Assembly (NCBI RefSeq): GCF_000377005.1
Contig: NZ_AQYB01000031.1
Span: 1 to 64,000 of the forward strand
Origin: Streptococcus minor DSM 17118
GTDB taxonomy: Bacteria; Bacillota; Bacilli; Lactobacillales; Streptococcaceae
Direction: 5' to 3'
DNA: 64,000 nucleotides
The notes below the pieces were generated by a model. The model did no database searches. It worked only from the letters and a program-made list of their open reading frames with translations, and was not told the DNA's origin. The position numbers and the translations under genes are program-made. Positions 1 to 7,710 of this stretch are shown in pieces. Numbering within the stretch: position 1 is the first letter of the stretch; every line of letters starts with the position of its first letter.

Positions 1-663
1 GGGCTGGACTACTTAAGGGCGAGGTATTATGATCACCAAGTCGGCACCTTCCTGACAGAGGATAGCTACCAAGGTGACGACCGAGACCCACTCAGCCAAA
101 ACCTCTATAGCTATGTCCAGAACAACCCGGTCAACTACACCGACCCAAGTGGACATCGGGCGATGGGACTGCTGGGTGGTGGTGGACGACGAGTCATCAA
201 CACCAGAAATCAGCGCAAATATAGTCAGATGAGAGTAGACCCGGCTCTCTATGGCAATCACTCCCATAGCGGAGGAGGCTACTACTCAGCAGCCAACCAT
301 ATCCGCCACCGCGTCCAAAGCAACCCAAGTTACCGACCACCAGCCAGCTACTACGCTGCATTTGGACCACATGCGGCAGTCTATCGCCCAAGTCCGTCCT
401 ATGTTGGAGGTTATGATGGAGTGGGTTGGCAAGGAAATTATAGAGGGCAAAGCCCAGATACAAGAGCAGGTGGGAAATATAACGATAATGAAGGTTATTT
501 GCCAAATTTTGACAATTCAGGTAATAAAATTACTTACAGAGAATTTGATATTAATTCTAAAGTCGCCGATAGCGGTCGGGATGCAGAAAGGTTTGTTCGA
601 GGGAGTGATGGAAGCATTTACTATACTGACAAGCATTACAAAAGTTTTATCAAGGTGAAATGA
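1..663 (+). CDS. Rhs-family polymorphic toxin, C-terminal part with barnase-like RNase tip (5' end outside window)
   Basis: The frame is open from base 1, so this is the last 220 residues of a larger protein. Residues 1-53 are the RHS-repeat-associated core end (LRARYYDHQVGTFLTEDSY, then PVNYTDPSGH). The PxxxxDPxG part matches the motif that in Gram-negative Rhs proteins precedes release of the toxin tip. A Gly/Tyr-rich linker follows. The last ~65 residues match microbial RNases of the barnase/N1 family: the YREFD Glu (541-543), the two Arg of GRDAER (577-579 and 589-591) and the HYKSF His (634-636) line up with barnase Glu73, Arg83, Arg87 and His102. The expected role is a contact-delivered RNase used against neighbouring cells. 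Base composition turns AT-rich near 470, where the variable tip begins. The next gene is a barstar-like immunity gene. The tip assignment is by motif only. Confidence 0.8.
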   Translation, partial: GLDYLRARYYDHQVGTFLTEDSYQGDDRDPLSQNLYSYVQNNPVNYTDPSGHRAMGLLGGGGRRVINTRNQRKYSQMRVDPALYGNHSHSGGGYYSAANHIRHRVQSNPSYRPPASYYAAFGPHAAVYRPSPSYVGGYDGVGWQGNYRGQSPDTRAGGKYNDNEGYLPNFDNSGNKITYREFDINSKVADSGRDAERFVRGSDGSIYYTDKHYKSFIKVK

Positions 664-665
664 TA

Positions 666-1052
666 ATGAATATATTTAGTCCAATAAGTAAGTTTAAAAA
701 AATAATTTTAAAAATGAAGTATCGCAATTACTTTATAGTAAACTTAGATGGAAAGAAAATACAAACTAAGGAAAATGCAGTTAGTGCGCTAGCAAATATT
801 TTTAACATAAATGACTTAGTAGATGGAAATTGGGATGCTTTACAAGATAGACTTGAACGGCCAAGCTATATAATTCCAGAGAACATACATATTTTTATTG
901 ACAATTCTAAATGTTTATTTACTAATGACGAACTGTCCAAAAGAATTTTCTTGAGCATTCTTCAAGATACAGTAGAATGGTGGGATGGAGATGTCGAAAA
1001 ATATGTTATTGAAGGAAAGAAAAAGTCATTTAATGTCTATTTAGTTGACTAA
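666..1052 (+). CDS. barstar-like immunity protein for the adjacent RNase tip
   Basis: A 128-residue protein starting just behind the toxin stop. ATG 666 is preferred over the overlapping ATG 660 because AAGGTG (652-657) lies 8 bases before 666 but only 2 before 660. After a ~20-residue extension, the sequence FIVNLDGKKI and NWDALQDRLE resembles barstar strand 1 and helix 2. In barstar, two Asp of the corresponding NLDALWD segment plug the barnase active site; both Asp are present here. Expected role: cytoplasmic inhibitor that protects the producer and its kin. Strongly AT-rich, like other immunity genes of the island. A terminator follows at 1103. Confidence 0.72.
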   Translation: MNIFSPISKFKKIILKMKYRNYFIVNLDGKKIQTKENAVSALANIFNINDLVDGNWDALQDRLERPSYIIPENIHIFIDNSKCLFTNDELSKRIFLSILQDTVEWWDGDVEKYVIEGKKKSFNVYLVD

Positions 1053-1102
1053 TTATCTTCCTCAGTGCTTGAATGTTCTGTGGGGTTCTGTGTAAACATT
1101 TG

Positions 1103-1135
1103 AAAACACCTAGAATTTCTAGGTGTTTTCATTTC
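1103..1135 (+). terminator. intrinsic terminator after the barstar-like gene
   Basis: Near-perfect 12-13 bp stem (AACACCTAGAA paired with TTCTAGGTGTT) with a very short loop and flanking A and T runs. It closes the toxin-immunity unit and leaves the next cassette without an obvious promoter. Confidence 0.8.
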
Positions 1136-1198
1136 AGTATGATAGAATAAATATATCGTTCTTTGAAAATCTAACTACTATACAAGACTAGCTGAGAA

Positions 1199-2047
1199 GC
1201 TCTGCTTTTTTCAAAAAGCAAATCCTACATCAACGATGTCAACCAGGAACATGCCCAGGTCCTCCAAACCTATGATGACCAGATGCAGGCCCGTGAAACC
1301 TACACCTATGGCAATGGGCGAACTGGCTACCACAACCACCAGACGGGAGATACTTACCAGTATCTGACCAACCAATCTGGCTCTGTCACAGGACTGACCA
1401 AGGATGGTCAAGCAGTCGCAAGCACTAGCTATCACCTCTATGGGTCTACCAAGTCTACAACAGATCAGACTGGCAATCCCTTCGCCTACAACGGAGAAGC
1501 AAGAGATATCACAGGGCTGGACTACTTAAGGGCGAGGTATTATGATCACCAAGTCGGCACCTTCCTGATAGAGGATAGCTACCAAGGTGACGACCGAGAC
1601 CCACTCAGCCAAAACCTCTGTAGCTATGTCCAGAACAACCCGGTCAACTACACCGACCCAAGTTACCGACCACCAGCTAGCTACTACGCTGCATTTGGAC
1701 CACATGCGGCAGTCTATCAACCGGCCCAACGGACCAGCCATATTTATTCTCAGCAACAGCAGAGGCAACCCCTCGTCTTCAATCCTCTAACAGCTCTCCA
1801 ACAAGCACAAGCCAATGGCCAGTCCACCTATAATTGGGGCAAGTCAAAATCCAAAGAAGCTCGCAACATCCACCGCAACTGGACGCTAGCATTAGAAGAA
1901 ACCCAGAAACATGTCTGTGATCCAAAGAGGATGAAGGCTGGTGACAAATCAAGTATTAGACCATCTAAAAAACAACTGCAAGACCTTCAAGAGAGGATAA
2001 GCAAAGACGATAAAACTGCCATTCTCCAGTTGATAAAAGGTAGCTGA
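1199..2047 (+). pseudogene. displaced Rhs C-terminal cassette 1: core end and pretoxin, no N-terminus
   Basis: The frame opens after a stop at 1193-1195. From about 1214 it encodes Rhs core sequence (SYINDVNQEHAQVLQTYDD onward) with no start or ribosome site where a gene should begin, so it is a 5'-truncated cassette. Bases 1514-1663 are almost identical to 1-150 (two differences seen). The next stretch (1664 on) matches 331-385, so 180 bases of the first copy are missing in frame. This removes the Gly of the DPSG motif. The remainder (YSQQQQRQPLVFNPLTAL to KTAILQLIKGS) is a unique helical, charged segment that stops at 2047, just before the toxin-like piece in another frame. It looks like a silent tip that could be joined to the full-length gene by recombination in the shared core. 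Confidence 0.75.
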
Positions 2048-2360
2048 CCAAGTAGATATGGCTGGAAATATCGAGAGCACTTATGCTCCTCCTAAAGGAG
2101 GAGGAATAACTGGCGAACTCACTAGTGGAAATAAGCGATTTACTTTTGGACATGGTGGTAGACATTTAGAAGGAAGTAATTTATCTATAGACCAAGTTCA
2201 AAATGCAATCATGGAAAATGCAAGTCGCAATTTACCAAATGTGGGTGAGGACTCTGTGAGTAGATATATTGAGATTGGTGGTGAATTGATAGAATACCGG
2301 ATAATGAAAAGGGGAGATAATTTATATAATATTGGGACATACTTTATAAAAAGAAAGTAA
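2037..2360 (+). pseudogene. toxin-tip fragment of cassette 1, frameshifted from its carrier
   Basis: Encodes VADQVDMAGNIESTYAPP, then FGHGGRHLEGSNLS and a C-terminus EYRIMKRGDNLYNIGTYF. The Gly-His-x-x-Arg-His and final Val/Ile-Gly-Thr-Tyr pattern resembles a CdiA/Rhs C-terminal nuclease-type tip, recalled only loosely. The first ATG (2058) has no ribosome site. Removing one A from the run at 2035-2038 would join it to the upstream frame as LIKVADQVDM, so a one-base insertion is the simplest explanation. It is followed after 11 bases by a gene with a good ribosome site that is a likely immunity gene. Confidence 0.55.
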
Positions 2361-2371
2361 AAAGAGGTGTC

Positions 2372-2725
2372 ATGAGACTATTTAACACAATAGAGAAGCA
2401 GTGGATTGATTTAATGCTTGGTATCAATTTTTTAGGTCGAGATATTTTGAGGAGACAGCTAACTTGTTCACATATCATACTCGAAGATAAAAGCTGTTCA
2501 AATTTATCTTTAATTTTAGAAACAAGTTCAACAGAACGATATTTATTACACGAAAGCGTTCCAATTATTATGCAAGCGTATCAATCAGACGGCATCCCAA
2601 TTGAATTCTTAATTCATATTGTAGATGGTTTTGTCAGGGAATTGGAAGTTTATAATGCTGCTGGTTTAGAATTGCAGGTTGACAAGATTACTTTAGATAA
2701 ATTGAAGTATGAGGTTAGAGTCTGA
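2372..2725 (+). CDS. putative immunity protein of cassette 1 (DUF6984-like)
   Basis: A 117-residue acidic cytoplasmic protein with AAGAGGTG seven bases before its ATG. The start (FNTIEKQWIDLMLGINFLGR) and the segment MQAYQSDGIPIEFLIHIVDG with LEVYNAAG fit my memory of the DUF6984 family, which is found beside polymorphic toxins. Its place directly behind a toxin tip is the main reason for calling it an immunity protein. Unlike the toxin piece it is intact, as expected if protection against kin still carrying the toxin is useful. AT-rich. No other function suggested. Confidence 0.5.
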   Translation: MRLFNTIEKQWIDLMLGINFLGRDILRRQLTCSHIILEDKSCSNLSLILETSSTERYLLHESVPIIMQAYQSDGIPIEFLIHIVDGFVRELEVYNAAGLELQVDKITLDKLKYEVRV

Positions 2726-2751
2726 AATCAAGTTGTAAGTATTGCAGATAA

Positions 2752-3321
2752 AGTATAAAGCTGACCCGTCAGTATCCATTCCTGCACAATGTCACCCCTT
2801 ACCAAGGATACTCTGCTTCTAATGCAAAAGAGCGAGACTACATTATTGCTCGGTATTATGAGTTCTTACAAAAATCAGCACCTAAACCACCATCTATTGT
2901 GGATGATCCAAACTATGCCTACTACTCGGCTATAGCAAGAACGGGGATTGACCCAAGGACAGGGAAGAAGGTTAGTCCAGCCGAGATTGCCCACGCCCAA
3001 CTCCAACAAAAAATTCTGATTGTTGCGCCGATCGTCCAGTCTATAGCAGCTGGTTATGCCTTTGGTCAACAGAAGAATGCTGGAGGGAAAGGAGCTAAGC
3101 AACCTTCTAGCAATCATACTAATAAAAATTTAGCTGATTCTCCGGTTCAGCAACCAAAACCAATGAAACCTGAGAGCCCATATCAGGGTCTATCGGATTA
3201 GAATATTGCGGATGGCTTCATTAAGGGATTAGATGATATAACAAAATCAGGAAGTCTAGCAAAAAATTACCAAGCTTCTGATGGTTACGAACAAGCACTT
3301 TAGGTTTTTCAGACTGACTAG
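2752..3321 (+). pseudogene. displaced toxin cassette 2: pretoxin plus tip remnant with in-frame amber codons
   Basis: The frame opens after a stop at 2749-2751 and has no start. From 2761 it encodes LTRQYPFLHNVTPYQGY and IIARYYEFL, then a pretoxin-like stretch (GIDPRTGKKVSPAEIAHAQ and a hydrophobic segment LIVAPIVQSIAAGYAF). A TAG at 3199 interrupts it, but the same frame continues with convincing protein sequence (GFIKGLDDITKSGSLAKNYQ) to a second TAG at 3301 and a third at 3319, ten bases before the next gene. The tip after 3120 is short, so an internal deletion of the toxin domain is likely as well. Dead remnant or silent donor. Confidence 0.6.
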
Positions 3322-3330
3322 GTAGGAGAT

Positions 3331-3660
3331 ATGTTTAAAATGAGCGCTACATATATAAATATTCTGGATAAAGGTATAAATTTATCTGAAATTGGTATTA
3401 ATAACTATGCATATAGTTGGGAGTGTATTGGTGAAATATTAGATGAGATAAAAAGATTAAAACTGATTATTTTGGGCGGAGATGTTTACATTTCGGATGA
3501 TGCCGAATTAATTTTAACTTTAGATAATTGGTATTACAATCTAAAAAATTCTCCATTAGATTATTCTCAATCACTAGATAGAGCGAGAGAATACATCTAT
3601 AATTACATAGAACAGAATGATCGAGACTGCTACTTTTCTTTTGTGTTAGAGTCTTTTTAA
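3331..3660 (+). CDS. putative immunity protein of cassette 2 (Imm40-like)
   Basis: A 109-residue protein after TAGGAGA. INILDKGINLSEIGINNYA, then LIILGGDVY, then LTLDNWYYN and SLDRAREYIYNYIEQ give the pattern I associate with immunity family Imm40 (EIGVNNWA ... GGDVY ... DNWY ... EYI). Intact and AT-rich, directly behind the broken toxin cassette. Its target cannot be named because the matching toxin domain is lost. Confidence 0.55.
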   Translation: MFKMSATYINILDKGINLSEIGINNYAYSWECIGEILDEIKRLKLIILGGDVYISDDAELILTLDNWYYNLKNSPLDYSQSLDRAREYIYNYIEQNDRDCYFSFVLESF

Positions 3661-3700
3661 ATTCAATAGTGTATAATAGTTAGAAAATCTTATAATTATC

Positions 3701-4006
3701 TATTTGACTGAGTATTGTAAGCAATTAGAGATTGCTGCTCAAGAAAACCCATTTGATGGTACTTATGATAGTTCTCGTATTCATCTAGTTTTTACTAACG
3801 AACAGATTCCCAAAAGTAGTCTAATAGAACTTAGTCGGCAGAATTTTGGAGATGAAGAGTTCTATGGTGGTCAGGAGTGTTGTTACCTATATTTGCCACG
3901 TGATGCTCATAAAAAACGTTTAAATACTAATTATCTTGAAAAGAAATTTGGAATTCGTATGACTATGCGAAAGTTGAGTGTAATAAATCGACTTACAAAG
4001 TTTTAA
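3701..4006 (+). pseudogene. C-terminal fragment of a DUF1697 protein
   Basis: The ~100 residues, including FTNEQIPKSSLIELSRQN, YLYLPRDAHKKRLNTNYLEKK and RMTMRKLSVINRLTKF, match the C-terminal half of DUF1697 proteins, which are usually ~180 residues and start MRYVALLRGINVGG. That N-terminal half is absent here. The only in-frame initiator is a TTG at 3704 without a ribosome site. In relatives the final motif is normally ATTRNW-K-VNKL; here it is degenerate. Truncated, probably by the recombination that brought in the toxin cassettes. Confidence 0.6.
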
Positions 4007-4033
4007 TCAGATAAAACTGCAATTTAAGCACGG

Positions 4034-4105
4034 AAAAAGCCTTTGAAACGTTGATTTCAAGGGCTTTCTGTATATCGTCTTATTTTACCTCAGTTAAAAA
4101 GGACT
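4034..4105 (-). repeat. degenerate copy of the rpmG 3' end and its terminator
   Basis: Aligns over ~80 bases, with roughly three quarters identity by eye, to 5034-5103, which is the rpmG stop region plus terminator. Both contain AAAAAGCCT, an A/T-rich stem, GATTTCA, GGCTT, TCTTATTT and a reverse-strand ending TEVK-stop. The copy abuts the TPR fragment, so the junction near 4100 is probably a deletion or recombination joint. Confidence 0.5.
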
Positions 4106-4413
4106 ATGTGACGTATGCCCAAAACCATTTAGATGACTGGAGGGCTTTGTTCTCTGTAGCTAATTCTTTCTCGCAAAACTGTGCCTATGAAGAAGCGATT
4201 ACCTACTGGGAGTTAGCCTATCAAGCCCAGGAAAAACCTCGTTACACAGATTATCATGGTTCGATTGCTCTCTGCTATCTTCGTCTCAATGACAAGGCTA
4301 ATGCCATTAAGGCGTATCAAAAAGTCTTGCAAGTTCTCAAGGATGATTGGGATTATAAGTTTGGCGCACACGTTGACACTATCAAAGAAAAAATCAATAA
4401 ATTAACAGAATAA
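4099..4413 (+). pseudogene. C-terminal fragment of a TPR-repeat protein
   Basis: KDYVTYAQNHLDDWRALF, ANSFSQNCAYEEAITYWE and IALCYLRLNDKANAIKAYQ are two to three tetratricopeptide-like helical pairs, ending VDTIKEKINKL. The frame can be extended back to a TTG at 4051, but that lies inside the hairpin of the neighbouring repeat and has no ribosome site, so the N-terminal part of the protein is missing. The original function is unknown. The hairpin at 4426-4450 (GCTAGCCatggtGGCTGGC) may be its old terminator. Confidence 0.5.
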
Positions 4414-4540
4414 AGTGTTGAAAGCTAGCCATGGTGGCTGGCTTTCATTTGTTCAATTAGCAGTTTATCAAATTAGCTTTAAAGATTAGATGGTGATATA
4501 ATAACGATAGTAAAACGCTTACATTTCAAAGGAGATTATC

Positions 4541-5023
4541 ATGACAACTGAGAAAAAAATTGCCGTTCAAGATACCTATGGGGAAAGATTCCGTCATTGT
4601 TGGGGATGTGGTGCCAACAATGAAGCGGGCTTGCATCTAAAAACCTATCCAAACGAAGAAGGGGATAAATGTATTGCAACAATCACACCTGAAGATATCT
4701 ACACTGGTGGGGTTCCAAATAATTTGTTTGGTGGCATGATTGCTGTGCTCTTTGATTGCCACGGTACAGCTTCAGCAGCGTGGTTTGCTCATAAAAATAA
4801 AGGGCTTGACTTAACAGAAGATACTGTTATCGGACGTTTTATCACAGCACGTTTGGAAGTTGACTTCAGAAAACCACTCCCAATCAACGAAGAAATCACT
4901 ATTACATCATCAGTTGAAGAAATTGGTGAACGCAAAGTCATCGTTAACATGGAAATGGAAGCAGCAGGCGTCGTCCGTGCCCAAGCTAGAATCATTGCCG
5001 TTGGTGTGAAGGATGATATGTAG
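4541..5023 (+). CDS. PaaI-type hotdog-fold thioesterase
   Basis: A 160-residue cytoplasmic protein with AAGGAG eight bases before ATG. The N-terminal HCWGCGANNEAGLHLKTY matches the Cys-x-x-Cys-Gly-x-x-N-x-x-GL entry motif of PaaI/YiiD-like thioesterases. The helix region NLFGGMIAVLFDCHGTASAA and the strand RLEVDFRKPLPINEEI are typical of the hotdog fold. Likely hydrolyses an acyl-CoA or acyl thioester; the substrate is not predictable. Own promoter region 4440-4540 and a terminator at 5034 shared with convergent rpmG. First clearly intact core gene after the island. Confidence 0.75.
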   Translation: MTTEKKIAVQDTYGERFRHCWGCGANNEAGLHLKTYPNEEGDKCIATITPEDIYTGGVPNNLFGGMIAVLFDCHGTASAAWFAHKNKGLDLTEDTVIGRFITARLEVDFRKPLPINEEITITSSVEEIGERKVIVNMEMEAAGVVRAQARIIAVGVKDDM

Positions 5024-5033
5024 CAATAATAAC

Positions 5034-5068
5034 AAAAAGCCTATGAACACTGATTTCATAGGCTTCTT
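5034..5068. terminator. bidirectional terminator between thioesterase and rpmG
   Basis: 11-bp perfect stem AAGCCTATGAA / TTCATAGGCTT with A-run on one side and T-rich sequence on the other. Serves the convergent genes 4541-5023 and rpmG. Confidence 0.75.
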
Positions 5069-5078
5069 GTATCTTGTC

Positions 5079-5228
5079 TTATTTAACTTCTGTAAAAATC
5101 ACGTGCTTACGCAATTTTGGTGAGTATTTTTTCAATTGAAGACGGTCTGGAGTGTTACGTTTGTTTTTTGAAGTAAGGTACAAACGCTCACCAGATTCTT
5201 TATGTTCAAGTGTAATATTTACGCGCAT
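5079..5228 (-). CDS. rpmG: 50S ribosomal protein L33
   Basis: A 49-residue protein ([20 protein letters not shown] ... [10 protein letters not shown]), a typical L33. The Cys-free [17 protein letters not shown] segment marks the zinc-independent (C-minus) form. It lies 15 bases downstream of rpmF on the same strand and is probably cotranscribed from the rpmF promoter. Part of the large ribosomal subunit near the E site. Confidence 0.9.
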   Translation of the reverse strand: MRVNITLEHKESGERLYLTSKNKRNTPDRLQLKKYSPKLRKHVIFTEVK

Positions 5229-5243
5229 GGTATCTCCCTTCTA

Positions 5244-5426
5244 TTATTCAGCTGAAGCTGCTTTTTCGATTTTACGTCCTTTGTAGTATCCTTTCAAAGA
5301 TACACGGTGAGAACGTGAGTAATCTCCAGTAGTTTCGTCAAATTTCACAGTTGGAGCTGCTACTTTGTAGTGTGTACGACGTTTGTTCTTTTTCGCTTTT
5401 GAGGTGCGACGTGCAGGTACTGCCAT
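5244..5426 (-). CDS. rpmF: 50S ribosomal protein L32
   Basis: A 60-residue protein beginning [19 protein letters not shown], the invariant L32 start. No zinc-binding Cys pairs are visible, so this is also the zinc-independent form. Preceded by GAAAGGAAGAACTTAAAATG on the minus strand. First gene of the rpmF-rpmG pair, which diverges from hisS. Confidence 0.93.
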   Translation of the reverse strand: MAVPARRTSKAKKNKRRTHYKVAAPTVKFDETTGDYSRSHRVSLKGYYKGRKIEKAASAE

Positions 5427-5985
5427 TTTAAGTTCTTCCTTTCAGATATGTGTTTTGGCTTTTGCCAACTTTAACAGTATAACAAAAGATTGTTGTAAAG
5501 TAAAGTTACTTGACACGATTTTTTCAATTTTTTTAGAAAAATAGGAGAGATTAGCGGCTAGAGTCAAAAAAATGAATCTATTAAGATATATTGTGGAGGG
5601 TATGATGTAGGCTATCATTGGCAGATATGCAGTGATTATCAAGATGATTGATCGAAACTGTTTAGTATGATTTTCTAGGAGCTGGTATCTTTCATCGGAA
5701 CTTTCCTACACCAAATCGCTTGATTTTCTAGCTCCTATCTTGATTGTATCAGTCTAAGTAACAATGGGCTGATACTGGCTATTGCTTTTTTTGATGAAAA
5801 CAGAGCTTTTGTGGTAAAATAGGAAAGATTACAAGTCAAGGATTCTACAATTTAGAGTCTTTTTGAGAATAAGAAAGGAATGGAGCATGGGAACACCTGT
5901 CATGATGATTAGGGATTAACCATGTCGAGAAAAGATTAGAACCTTGTTTCTTCTCGTTTCTTGAATGCTCTTTGTATCGAATAGA
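5427..5985. other. 559-bp divergent spacer between rpmF and hisS
   Basis: Holds the rpmF promoter and a hisS promoter (TTGATG 5791-5796, 18-base spacer, TAAAAT 5815-5820). The ~165-base hisS leader contains a hairpin CGAGAA (5924-5929) with TTCTCG (about 5951-5956). I looked for a T-box signature (AGGGTGGNACCGCG) and did not find it. The stretch 5540-5760 shows nothing I recognise. Confidence 0.5.
5476..5504 (-). promoter_or_regulatory. sigma-A promoter of rpmF-rpmG
   Basis: On the minus strand TTTACT (5499-5504), 17-base spacer, TATACT (5476-5481), about 50 bases before rpmF. Confidence 0.6.
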
Positions 5986-7263
5986 ATGAAACTTCAAAAA
6001 CCAAAAGGGACCCAGGATATTCTACCGATTGAGGCCGCTAAGTGGCAGTATGTTGAAAATCTGGCCCGTGAAACCTTTACGAAATACAATTACGGAGAAA
6101 TTCGTACGCCGATGTTTGAGCACTATGAAGTCATTTCGCGCTCAGTGGGGGATACGACCGATATTGTGACCAAAGAAATGTACGATTTCTACGATAAGGG
6201 AGAGCGTCATATTACCCTTCGACCAGAAGGGACTGCGCCAGTTGTGCGTTCCTTTGTGGAAAACAAGCTCTTTGCGCCAGAGGTACAAAAGCCTGTTAAG
6301 ATGTATTACATTGGCTCCATGTTTCGTTATGAGCGTCCACAGGCAGGTCGTTTGCGGGAATTTCACCAGATTGGGGTGGAGTGTTTCGGGTCCAACAATC
6401 CTGCATTGGATGTAGAAACCATAGCCATGGCTTATCAGCTTTTCAATGAATTGGGGATCAAGGATGTCGCTCTTCACCTCAACACCTTGGGCAGTCCAGA
6501 AAGTAGAGCAGCCTACCGTCAAGCCTTAATTGATTATTTGACCCCAATCAAGGAGACGTTGTCCAAGGACAGCCAGCGTCGTCTAGAGGAAAATCCTCTG
6601 CGGGTTTTGGATTCTAAGGAAAAGGAGGACAAACAGGCTGTGGAAAATGCTCCATCGATTTTGGATTATCTTGACGAGTCTTCTCAGGCGCACTTTGATG
6701 CAGTTCGTCAGATGTTGGAGGTCCTCCATATTCCTTATATCATCGACACCAATATGGTGCGGGGGCTGGATTATTACAACCACACGATTTTTGAATTTAT
6801 CGCCAAAGTAGATACCTCTGACTTAACCATCTGTGCGGGCGGACGCTACGATGGTTTGGTGGAATATTTTGGTGGTCCGCAGACTCCAGGTTTTGGATTT
6901 GGTCTTGGCTTGGAACGTCTTCTTCTAATCTTGGAAAAACAGGGCATTGATCTACCAGTAGCAGCGGATATGGATGTCTATATCGCAGTTTTGGGAGAGG
7001 GTGCGAATCTCAAAGCTCTCGAATTGGTCCAAAGCCTGCGAACTCAAGGATTTACAGCGGAACGTGACTATCTAGGCCGTAAAATCAAGGCCCAATTCAA
7101 ATCGGCTGATAGTTTCCGAGCGAAAACCGTCATCACACTGGGTGAAAGCGAAGTAGAAGTCGGTCAGGTGACTATCAAGAATAACACGACTCGTCAAGAA
7201 ATCCTAGCCAGCTTCAAAGAAATTGAGACAGATTTTCAAAGTTTGTTGCAACGTTTGAGTTAG
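5986..7263 (+). CDS. hisS: histidyl-tRNA synthetase
   Basis: 425 residues, class II synthetase. Start ATG 5986 ([14 protein letters not shown]) matches the family start; an in-frame ATG upstream (5965) would add seven unrelated residues. Motif 1 region [10 protein letters not shown], motif 2 [20 protein letters not shown], histidine A motif [15 protein letters not shown] and motif 3 [11 protein letters not shown] are all visible, followed by the ~100-residue anticodon-binding domain ([11 protein letters not shown] to the end). Charges tRNA-His in the cytoplasm. Followed closely by the DUF2871 gene. Confidence 0.95.
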   Translation: MKLQKPKGTQDILPIEAAKWQYVENLARETFTKYNYGEIRTPMFEHYEVISRSVGDTTDIVTKEMYDFYDKGERHITLRPEGTAPVVRSFVENKLFAPEVQKPVKMYYIGSMFRYERPQAGRLREFHQIGVECFGSNNPALDVETIAMAYQLFNELGIKDVALHLNTLGSPESRAAYRQALIDYLTPIKETLSKDSQRRLEENPLRVLDSKEKEDKQAVENAPSILDYLDESSQAHFDAVRQMLEVLHIPYIIDTNMVRGLDYYNHTIFEFIAKVDTSDLTICAGGRYDGLVEYFGGPQTPGFGFGLGLERLLLILEKQGIDLPVAADMDVYIAVLGEGANLKALELVQSLRTQGFTAERDYLGRKIKAQFKSADSFRAKTVITLGESEVEVGQVTIKNNTTRQEILASFKEIETDFQSLLQRLS

Positions 7264-7296
7264 GATTATACATAAGATAATAATAGGAGATTTATC

Positions 7297-7710
7297 ATGA
7301 AAAAATACATCAATCTAGCACTCATCTATGCCATTGCCGGCCTAGTAGCAGGAGTGTTCTATCGGGAGTTCACTAAGTGGAATGGCTTTACTGGTGAGAC
7401 AACACTGGGTAAGATTCACGCCCATCTCTTTATGCTGGGTATGTTTCTCTTTCTCTTAGTAGCTTTATTTGCCAAAGACCATGATCTAGAAGGACAAAAA
7501 GCCTTTCGTCTCTTCATGAAGCTCCACAACCTTGGCTTGCCCTTAGTAGCGATTACCATGGCTGTTCGTGGTGTGACTCAGGTTTTGGGAACGACCTTAT
7601 CAAAGGGACTCAATGCCTCCATCGCTGGCATGGCGGGAATTGGCCACATTCTAGTTAGTATAGGCATTGTCAGCCTCTTGCTCGCTTTGAAAAAGGTTGT
7701 CAAAGATTAA
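7297..7710 (+). CDS. DUF2871 membrane protein
   Basis: 137 residues with about four hydrophobic segments: INLALIYAIAGLVAGVFY, AHLFMLGMFLFLLVALFA, a third near residue 90, and ILVSIGIVSLLLALKKV. The HAHLFMLGMF segment and overall length match DUF2871 family members, whose function is not known. Ribosome site TAGGAG; 33 bases after hisS and ended by the terminator at 7730, so partly cotranscribed with hisS. Confidence 0.7.
   Translation: MKKYINLALIYAIAGLVAGVFYREFTKWNGFTGETTLGKIHAHLFMLGMFLFLLVALFAKDHDLEGQKAFRLFMKLHNLGLPLVAITMAVRGVTQVLGTTLSKGLNASIAGMAGIGHILVSIGIVSLLLALKKVVKD

Noticed and set aside
197-505. Minus-strand and alternative-frame ORFs over the Rhs region (for example 197-505 and 251-658)
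   Set aside because: They are shadows of the Rhs frame, with low-complexity composition, no ribosome site and no family resemblance.
1-4413. Insertion sequence or prophage in the first 4.4 kb
   Set aside because: No transposase, integrase or terminal inverted repeats are seen; the mosaic is explained by Rhs cassette recombination.
5821-5985. T-box riboswitch before hisS
   Set aside because: The leader has a hairpin, but no T-box AGGGTGGNACCGCG sequence or specifier-loop context was found.
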